Of a stretch of DNA of 64,000 bases, positions 56,597 through 64,000 are shown piece after piece. Numbering within the stretch: position 1 is the first letter of the stretch; each line of letters begins with the position of its first letter. Under the pieces are notes generated by a model. The model ran no database searches. It was not told the origin of the DNA and worked only from the letters and a program-made list of their open reading frames with translations. The stretch is taken from the NCBI RefSeq assembly GCF_029227915.1, contig NC_079889.1:9424001-9488000 (forward strand), written 5' to 3'. This stretch comes from Hydractinia symbiolongicarpus. Taxonomy: Eukaryota; Cnidaria; Hydrozoa; Anthoathecata; Hydractiniidae. Position numbers and translations under genes: made by a program.

Positions 56597-59025
56597 TCTC
56601 TTATAATAATACGGAGAGTGTGTCTGTGTGTCTGTAACAGGCAAAGTTGATATTGTCATTTTCCTTTGATGTTACCGAAAAAAATCTTTGATGTTGCCGA
56701 AAAAAATATGTCTTCTTTGTCGTGAAAAGCCGTGAGTTTTGTGTGGTTTGTTAAATGAAGTTCTAGCACAAAGTAACGGAAATTGTGTTTGCAAAAAAGA
56801 TGGCTGTCCTTTTTAACATTTGTCTTCTCTTGACTTCAAAATAAATCTTTACAAAAGCATTTAAAAAGGGGCATGGTATATAAAAGAAGTATAGAAAGGT
56901 TTCTGTAAGGTTTGTATATGATTTTTAAAGTTTTGATGATATTATTGATGCGAGACATGTTTGTTAGCTAGCATCAACCACACCAACAACAACTAGCTAT
57001 AGGTAGCTAGGAATTTATAAATATGTAGCCATGTTCTTTATACCTAGCTAAGTCTCCAGTTTATATTTATGTGACCAGCTATTAGCTGCTGTAGCTACCT
57101 TATGTTAGCTTCAGTTTTATATTGCTTTTTACATGTAAGCTAATCTTAGTGGTCTTTGCTGAGAATGTGACTGTAACTTATTTTAATTGACATTTTAAGC
57201 TTAAATTAACAAGCCACAACAACTTTTAAAAAAGTATTACATAATATTTAAAAAGAGTTTAAGGACTGTTTTTAAGCAAATAATGTATTTTTCACAATTT
57301 GTGTATGCAAATAATGTATTTTTCACATTTTGTGTAACTAAACTTATATACATCGGTTACATGCAATATGACGAAACGATTTTTATTTAACATGTAGTAA
57401 TTCTGGTACCTTAAGTGTAGTGATTTTTGTTGTTCTAGCTGTTCTGACTAAAATGTTTTTGTTTATGGCATTTTGTCTCAATTAAGAAAAGTTTCAACTT
57501 TTTTGAGGGAGTACAACACCGAAAAAACTTGTGTTTTTTTTATATTTTGTATAAATTCTTACCGGGCAGGACTCTGTACAACATACCGAAATGACTGATC
57601 CCTCTCTATTTATAAATTTGATGCGTTCCAAATCACAGTTTTTTGAAATTTTGGGTAATATTTAATGAGTACAAGATGCAAATACTGATTTTTGTTGAAT
57701 CAGAAGTATTTCCTACAACCATTCTTTTTTTACACTTTTGTGGAGAAAAAGTGTATGCAATGTCATCAGAATAACTGATTTTGTTGCAAACTGTTTTTCT
57801 TTTTCATATTTTGGATTGAAATATTGTTATAAAGGGCATATATCAATAGACATATAATATACCAAAATAATTAAATTCTGCAAACTTTGATTTTGTCGTT
57901 CACCTCTCATCTTTTATATTTTGATTAAACTTTTGAGGAAAACCATAGGAATTATTTAGAATTTGTATTTTGTTTTGGAAATTTAGTGCAAAAATTTAAC
58001 TGTTGTGAGGGAGCACCGTATGCAATTATATATACTAAAAATAATAATTTGATATTCTACAAGTTGTATTTTTGTATGCACTTAAATGACTGCTTTTTCT
58101 GAGTTGAATTTGATGGGTTTCATATCAATTTTGTGGAAGATTTTATGGCTGAAGACAATATAAAACATGCCAATTGAACTGATTTTTGTTCATATTTTGA
58201 TTTGCTCCTCATAAACCTTTGTGTTCTACATTTATTGTAAACTTTTGTGAGGAAGGACCATATATATATACAATGTTTTCAAAATAATGATTTTTGTTGA
58301 TTTGAAATTTACTCCTTGCTCATTGCTTTTTCGACATTTCAGGTTAAAATGTTTGGTAAAGTCAGTACGGATCATTAGACAAAAAATTGTTTTGTTAACC
58401 GGTTAATTTTTACATTTTGTGCATATTTTTGCGGGAGAGGATGGTATGCAACCGAATAAATGATTTCTCAAAGTTTAACTTTTTGTTTTTAGGTGTTTTG
58501 TGTTTGTTTAAGTTTGGCTTTTTGATATTGTTTAAAATGCATAAAGAACTTATTTCATAGATCTGTGCTTACTGTTGCAAGCCTTTCTTTTCGACACTTC
58601 AGATTAAAATATTGAAGGTTTTCAACATAATCACATAATAAGATGTATACATATTTGAGATATGTGTTATTTCTGACATTATTATTATTGTTGTCGTGAC
58701 TGTCTGGGTTGTGACTGTCAATGTTGTAACTTTCTACTAACTAGATTTTACACCTTGCACGCCGTTGTTTTTCATATTTTGTCTGAAGTTTTGTTGGGAG
58801 GATTTAATGCGATTTGACATTTGATATTTTGTGTTAGATTTTAAGAACTTTTTTGTTAAATTATTACTTATATACTTTCTTTTTATGCATTTTCAGATTA
58901 TTTTTTTTAGTAAAAGGCATATTCAATATACTGAAATATTTGCTGATGTCATCAAAATTCAAATGACAGAACTTTTCAATTGTTTTTCTGCCTAAGTGAA
59001 TTTTTCCACGGGCCTAATCGACTAG
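56597..59025 (+). mobile_element. Large-type Helitron, 2.4 kb, internally deleted
   Basis: Joined without spacer. Starts TCTCTTATAATAATACGG and ends CTAG at 59022-59025. Relative to 47528-51215 it lacks about 1.2 kb in the middle (junction near 58000). Confidence 0.85.
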
Positions 59026-59593
59026 TCTCTTATAATAATACGGAGCTTCTGTCTGTGACTTTTGCAAAGTGGATAAAATTTCTTTGATAAAGTCTATAAA
59101 ACATCGCCTATAAATTTGTTCTGTAAATTAGCAAACTTTGACGTTAGAGCAATATTGACGTCAAAGGAATGTGTATTAAGATTAGTGAAGCCATTGCATT
59201 GCACTTTTAAATTTAAGGCTAAATAACTTGGAAACGGGTGGAAATAATTGACGTCATCTCCTGCGTGGGTAACTAGGGACTACCTGGGACCAATTTGGGT
59301 AAGTTTTCCAAACCTGGGTCACCGAATCCGTTTCGGAATGGACGAGTTAATGACGTCAAAAAAAACCTTTAAACCCTAATATCTATGCATCCGTTTGTCA
59401 CAAGTACACGATCCTATACATTTTCTTGATCAGCGTTTCAAGATCTATACGATGAAGGCAACAGGCATACACTTTCTGAAAAAAAAAATTTGTGTTCTGA
59501 CAGGTCCCTGCTGACGTCAGCAAAATTTAAATGACGGTTGTTTTTCTCTGTTATCCTGCCTAAGTGGATTTTTCCACGGGCCTTATCGACTAG
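59026..59593 (+). mobile_element. Small-type Helitron, 568 bp
   Basis: Starts TCTCTTATAATAATACGG directly after the previous CTAG and ends CTAG at 59590-59593. Contains the CCGAATCCGTTTCGG block (59323). Confidence 0.85.
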
Positions 59594-59629
59594 TCTCTAT
59601 AATAATAGCCGTCGTCTGTCTGTCTCTGC

Positions 59630-59875
59630 GCAACATGGCGGAGCAAGTAGCGAGACCCGCCGAAAATCCCCGCGGCCCTGCAGCTTTATTTCGAATCCCC
59701 GGCAGACCCCGTTTTTTTACCGGCCTTGCTTTGCCGCTCACTGTAATAAACCAATCACGAGGCTCCAATTTCACTAATGACCAATCCAAGTGCTTCGCGG
59801 CCTCAACATGCCGACGGGAGGAAACATGCTACCCCCACGAAGGCCATTTTGGTTTGGAAGTGATGGTGTGAAGTT
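59630..59875 (+). other. GC-rich block, possible captured host gene start
   Basis: CAACATGGCGGAGCAAG opens a 78-residue plus-strand frame (59635-59871). Base composition is far above the AT-rich surroundings, and CCAAT motifs occur at 59751 and 59781. It resembles a promoter/first-exon segment rather than Helitron sequence. Helitrons are known to capture gene fragments, but no host gene is identified, so this is inference. Confidence 0.35.
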
Positions 59876-60329
59876 TGTAGGTTTCCTTTTAATCCTCCTT
59901 ATTTCTTCTGAGTACTTTTTATCCTATCGGATTATTTGGTTTGTTTTCACATGTTAAGGTGAATATTCCATCACGTTTTCTAGCTACGTATAAATCTTAA
60001 ACAAACCAATTTTAAGTTTTTGGCTAGCTACAAAACGTACATTTTGAGGCAGCTAAGCTATAGCTAGCTTTATTTATTCCTATACTTTTAAAGTTTTTAT
60101 TCAGTTTGGTATATTATTATTTATTTTTATGTTGAAGTTGGGTCTACCTAGCTAGCTCCTCTTTTAGCTACATCCTGCTAAAAAGTGAAAGTAGCCAAAT
60201 GCAGTTTGGCTGCAACACAATTCTTAACAATTCTTATGCTAAATGCAGTTGGCAGTGGCCACTTTTATTACTGATTTAAAAATTTATTATGCAAAATAAA
60301 TTTGCTGAGTAATTTTTTAAACTGAACCG

Positions 60330-61430
60330 GGTTAATGCCAGGCTGTTCACTGATTTCTTTTAAAACCGAAGCGATAAGGATTTTTGGAAAATGGTATTAC
60401 CCCTATGCTCATGTATGACACGATTCACCTGTTAAGCGCTCAGCCTGGTGTTAACGACGGGCTGTTTCCTGTGTTTTTATTTAAACCGTTATGATAAATT
60501 TTATTTGGAAAATTTTATTACGCCTGTTACTCATGTATGACACAATTTACATGTTAAGTGCTCAGCCTGGTGTTAATGACGTGCTTTTTCCGTGTTTTTA
60601 TTTAATCCGTTGTGATAAAGTTTTTTTACCTGCAATAAACATTCAACCTGGTGTTAACAACAGGGTGTTTTGTGTGTTTTTTATTTAAATTGAAGTTGCG
60701 ATAAGTTTTTTTGGGAAAAGGCTATTATGGCTATAACGCATGTGTGACACCATTTACCTGTACTAAGTGCTCAGTCCGGTGTCATGATTAATTTGTTAAG
60801 GTTTACTGAAACGTACTCCGCAAAATAAAATAATAATGACTATTTTCTTTTCTTATGACGGGGTAACAACAGGTTGTAAACTGTGTTTTTATTTCGGTTG
60901 AAGTTGCAGTAAAGGTATATATATACATATATTTTAAAAAGTACATTACAACTGAAACACTATAATGTTGTGTAAGCTTTACTCAATTCACGACATATTC
61001 TGCATACCTGTACTAGAGCACTCCAATTATGGAGTTTTTTTAGTTTTTTTATGGGGTAACGACTGGATTTTTCCTGTGTTTTAAGTTAAACCGAAATTGC
61101 AGTAAAGTTTTTTATGAAAAGGATATTATGTGTTCTCGGCCCACTGTCATGATTAAGTTTTGAACTTTTATGGAAACTTATTCCGCAAAATAAAATAATA
61201 TTGGCCGATTGTTTTTGCTATGGTGGAGTAACAATGGTTTGTAAGCTGTCTTAATTCAGCTTTTGTTGCGGGAAATTATTATTTTTTAAATATCTTACAG
61301 TCGCAACAATGCAATGGTGTGTGCCCTCCACTTGATTTACGACATACTGCATACCTGTACTAAAGCGCTCCACCTCACCGGGTTGCACAGTTTGCGGTTC
61401 TTATTAAGCGCTCCTCAAGGCGTTCAACAA
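60330..61430 (+). repeat. Degenerate tandem repeats, unit about 120-140 bp
   Basis: GCTCAGCCTGGTGTTAACGA (about 60440) recurs at about 60560, with variants at 60645 and 60770. TTTTTATTTAAACCG-type and CATGTATGACAC-type segments recur between them. About five to six degenerate units lead into the terminal hairpin of the Helitron. Confidence 0.7.
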
Positions 61431-61480
61431 CAGTTACTTGTGGCTTAACCCGGCGTTTCGACGCCGGGTCTCCCGGCTAG

Positions 61481-61620
61481 TCTATATTATAATACCCGTA
61501 TACGTCTGTCTGTCTGTCTGTCACGCAAAAAGGTAGCTTAGCTGCGCAATAGCGAGAAGCACGCAATGCGGTATAAAAAGGACGGGCGAACCCGTGGATT
61601 TTCCACAGGCTAACGACTAG
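61481..61620 (+). mobile_element. Miniature Helitron, 140 bp
   Basis: Joined to the preceding element with no spacer. Starts TCTATATTATAATACCCG then GTCTGTCTGTCTGTC. Ends CCCGTGGATTTTCCACAGG then CTAACGACTAG (CTAG 61617-61620). It is almost only the two Helitron termini back to back. Confidence 0.8.
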
Positions 61621-63583
61621 TAAAGTCAAAATAACACATCTCAAATATTCTTACATCTTATAAAGTGATTACGTTAGATTACGTTAAAACTTTTAATATT
61701 TCAATCAGAAGTGTCTGGAAATTCATTTATTCAGTTGCATACCATCCTGTCCCCCAAAAATATACACAAAATATAAAAATTAACTGGTTAAGAACACAAT
61801 TTTTATTTTCTTAGAAGGGGTAAATTTCGAATCAACAAGGATATTATTTTTGGAAAAGATAGGTCATCACATAAGTTTATACACAAAATGTAAAACAGAT
61901 CACTTTTTGAGGAGCTCATCCAAATCAACAAAAATCAGCTCATTTAGCATACGTTCCATATTGCATTGACCATAAATCTTCCACAAAAAGGTTATGAAAC
62001 ACATCCAATTATAGAAAAATCAGGCATTTCATTAAATATAAAAAACAAAAAAGTTTCAGTCAGAACAATTAGTAATTTTTTCATCATCACCAAACACAGT
62101 TATTGCTACAATTTTAAAATTGTTAACAAAAACGTTAAACCATGAGCAAAAATGACATCACATACAGTTTAGTTCTCCCCAAGAAACGTTTTTAATACAA
62201 ACTATAAAACAGCCATTAGCTTACACAACAGCCTTCAGTGGAGTCCAATTCCACAAAAATGTGTTCTTTCAGTATATTGCATGTGGTCTTTTTTCCACAA
62301 AAGTTTCCCCAAAATTTTTAAAAACAGCAGCTGGTAACATCAACAAAAACACGAACAGCCATACGATACGTTAAAGTCATAAATCCACGTTTATACTCTG
62401 GACATAAACATACATCACACTATCCTGCGCAAAAGTTCAAGTCTTTGAAAGATTTTGTAGGTGCTCATAAAAGAAGAGAAGTTTGGAAACAAAGGTAGCT
62501 AGGTATAGATAATTAGAAAAGAGGAATAACAACATAAGTCATTAGGTAAGAGCTAGCAGCTAGCATTAGCTAGTTAACAGTAGTTAAGACATCCAGTTAA
62601 ATATACTTAAACTGGGAACAATTAGCTAAAACTAAAGCTACAATACTGGCCAAAACTATTGGAATTTAGCTGTCCTTCCCCCCTACCCCCATACACAATG
62701 TTGATTTGTGTTAAATTTTGAGCATTCAAGGAACAGCCAAAGCCAAAGTCAACACTGTTTAAGGAGGGGAGGGGGCAGGTTTCTTCAGTCCAAAAAGAAG
62801 GAATTCCATTATATATTGGCCAGGATTGTAGCTATTTATGCTTAGTAAAGCACATATAAAGAGAAAAAATAGTAATTTAAAAATAATAAAATTACAGTGA
62901 GTTTAACAAAACAAAAGTTTTCCGTTTGTTAGTCAGCTAACAGCTTTATGTACCATTTTGAATTTTAGGACAAATACATTAGTTACTCGCCAGGGTATAC
63001 AATAATTATGCAACAAAATGTAAACAAATGTGGCAAGATTTTTTAAAAAACGCGGCAAAATATAAAACGTTAAGAATTTGAGGCTTTTAAGCGGCTTTTC
63101 CTGGAAAATGCGAGTCTGCTTGCTCCAGCGACAAACACCAAACGTCTAAAAATAGAGAATCTCTTACTGTTTGTGATTTCAAATCCACTTCAAGCTCTAC
63201 CCTCTATTTTCTACTTCTAACTTTACTTTACTTCTTCACTTCTCACTTCCAACTTTACTTTTCTATTTCTACACTTGGACTTTTTTCTTTTTAAATATGC
63301 TTTCTTGAACCCCTTTTTTCACCTTTTTTTTAAAAAGGAAGGGATTGTTCTTTTGTGTTTTTTTGGTGGCAAGAGGACACCGTTTTTTTTTCGAAAGTTA
63401 GCCGTTAAATTTATTTCAGCAAATGAAATTGAGTCGTTTTCATCACGTGATGTAAACAAAGTAAACCCGCTAGCAAAATGGACATAATTTTTTCGGCGAC
63501 TTCAAAGAAAATTTCGGCGACTTCATAAGAAAATTAACACATCCACTATGACCGTCACACACACTTCGTATTATTATATAAGA
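61621..63583 (-). mobile_element. Truncated large-type Helitron
   Basis: Minus-strand start TCTTATATAATAATACG at 63583. The sequence follows large-type copies up to the region matching about 46110, where it is cut at 61621, losing the 3' hairpin. The expected A before TC is replaced by C. A MITE is nested at 62641-62828. Confidence 0.75.
62641..62828. mobile_element. Tc1/mariner-like palindromic MITE, 188 bp
   Basis: Begins CAATACTGGCCAAAACTATT and ends with an inverted match (ATTGGCCAGGATTG), flanked by TA at 62639-62640 and 62829-62830. Other Helitron copies show the uninterrupted GCTAGC site. Inner C-rich and G-rich tracts pair, so the element is nearly one hairpin. Confidence 0.75.
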
Positions 63584-64000
63584 GGGGTTGTTGGTGGAAC
63601 TGTAGAATGCCATACGAAATATTAGGTAATACAGGGTGATTGCCTGCGTAATCTGAGTAAGAAGCGTCTGTTGCAACCAGAGCAACGAACTTACGATACG
63701 TATTGATTACGGTTACCTATATCCATACCAGTACCTTTATCCCATTTTTTGCATGATACCCATGTTGATTTCTAACAATCACCCAGACGTAGTATGGGCA
63801 GCGAGTGAGTAGAGGATTTTGATGGTCGTGAAAATGTATATTCGAAACATGATTCCCTACCATCCGTATAAAATTGAGTGAATAGTCTGTTATGTCTGAT
63901 CAACTCAACCTCCATTCACAAAGTTTTCAATTTTAATAATAACGCCTTTTGCAAAATTATCTTTGTATTCCGCGCTAATATCACATAACAACAACATTCG
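63584..64000. other. No gene seen
   Basis: Unique-looking sequence after the last Helitron. Short frames lack domains. Confidence 0.4.

Larger units (their letters stand above)
59594..61480 (+). mobile_element. Helitron of a different family, 1.9 kb
   Basis: Starts TCTCTATAATAATAGCC immediately after another family's CTAG. Ends with a distinct hairpin, CCGGCG-TTTCGA-CGCCGG, then GTCTCCCGGCTAG. Contents: a GC-rich block (59630-59875), a TAGC tract (60050-60180), and tandem repeats (60330-61430). No Rep/helicase. Confidence 0.8.

Noticed and set aside
59583-59789. Minus-strand frame over the GC-rich Helitron block
   Set aside because: Crosses the junction between two Helitrons, so it cannot be an ancestral gene.

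Overview
This is AT-rich nuclear DNA from an animal, most likely a cnidarian and probably a hydrozoan. The evidence is spliced genes with short introns, very few host genes, and a dense mix of Helitrons, Penelope-like elements, RTE-type LINEs, Kolobok, PIF/Harbinger and Tc1/mariner-like MITEs. The organism is an inference from repeat content. No ribosomal, mitochondrial or bacterial signature was seen.

Only two host-type genes can be supported. One is an intronless 434-residue major-facilitator transporter on the minus strand (20664-21968), resembling MFSD8. The other is a four-exon gene on the plus strand (28250-28824) for a 97-residue secreted, strongly acidic peptide. All three of its introns are in phase 1, and its last exon runs into the 3' end of a Helitron.

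The left part (1-20 kb) is a graveyard of old transposons. It holds a dead LINE reverse transcriptase (914-1600), MITEs, and a PIF/Harbinger transposase pseudogene at 9 kb. That pseudogene is split by a 228-bp RTE fragment with a 4-bp target duplication. It also holds a Penelope GIY-YIG endonuclease remnant beside a hammerhead-like motif (13 kb), and a decayed reverse transcriptase between inverted repeats of about 160 bp (13.5-16.3 kb).

The right part is dominated by Helitrons with TC starts and CTAG ends behind a short hairpin. One cluster (28.8-37.2 kb) has a plus element meeting three minus elements tail-to-tail. One of those minus elements carries a 3.3-kb Kolobok transposon with TTAA duplications, encoding a spliced THAP transposase and a P2RX7 C-terminal-like protein on opposite strands. 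A second cluster (43.99-61.62 kb) is a head-to-tail train of eight plus-strand elements, most joined with no spacer (CTAG|TC) and including joins between different families. An RTE LINE with an intact RT domain has jumped into one of them (52851-55373). A truncated minus-strand relative follows (61621-63583) and carries a 188-bp MITE.

No Helitron here encodes the Rep/helicase protein, so all are non-autonomous. Between the clusters lie a 617-bp element with 30-bp perfect terminal repeats, miniature Helitrons and a 130-bp satellite. The most notable observations are the zero-spacer Helitron trains, the exonised Helitron end in the secreted-peptide gene, the P2RX7-like domain in Kolobok, the GC-rich possible host fragment inside Helitron 59594-61480, and the hammerhead-like motifs.
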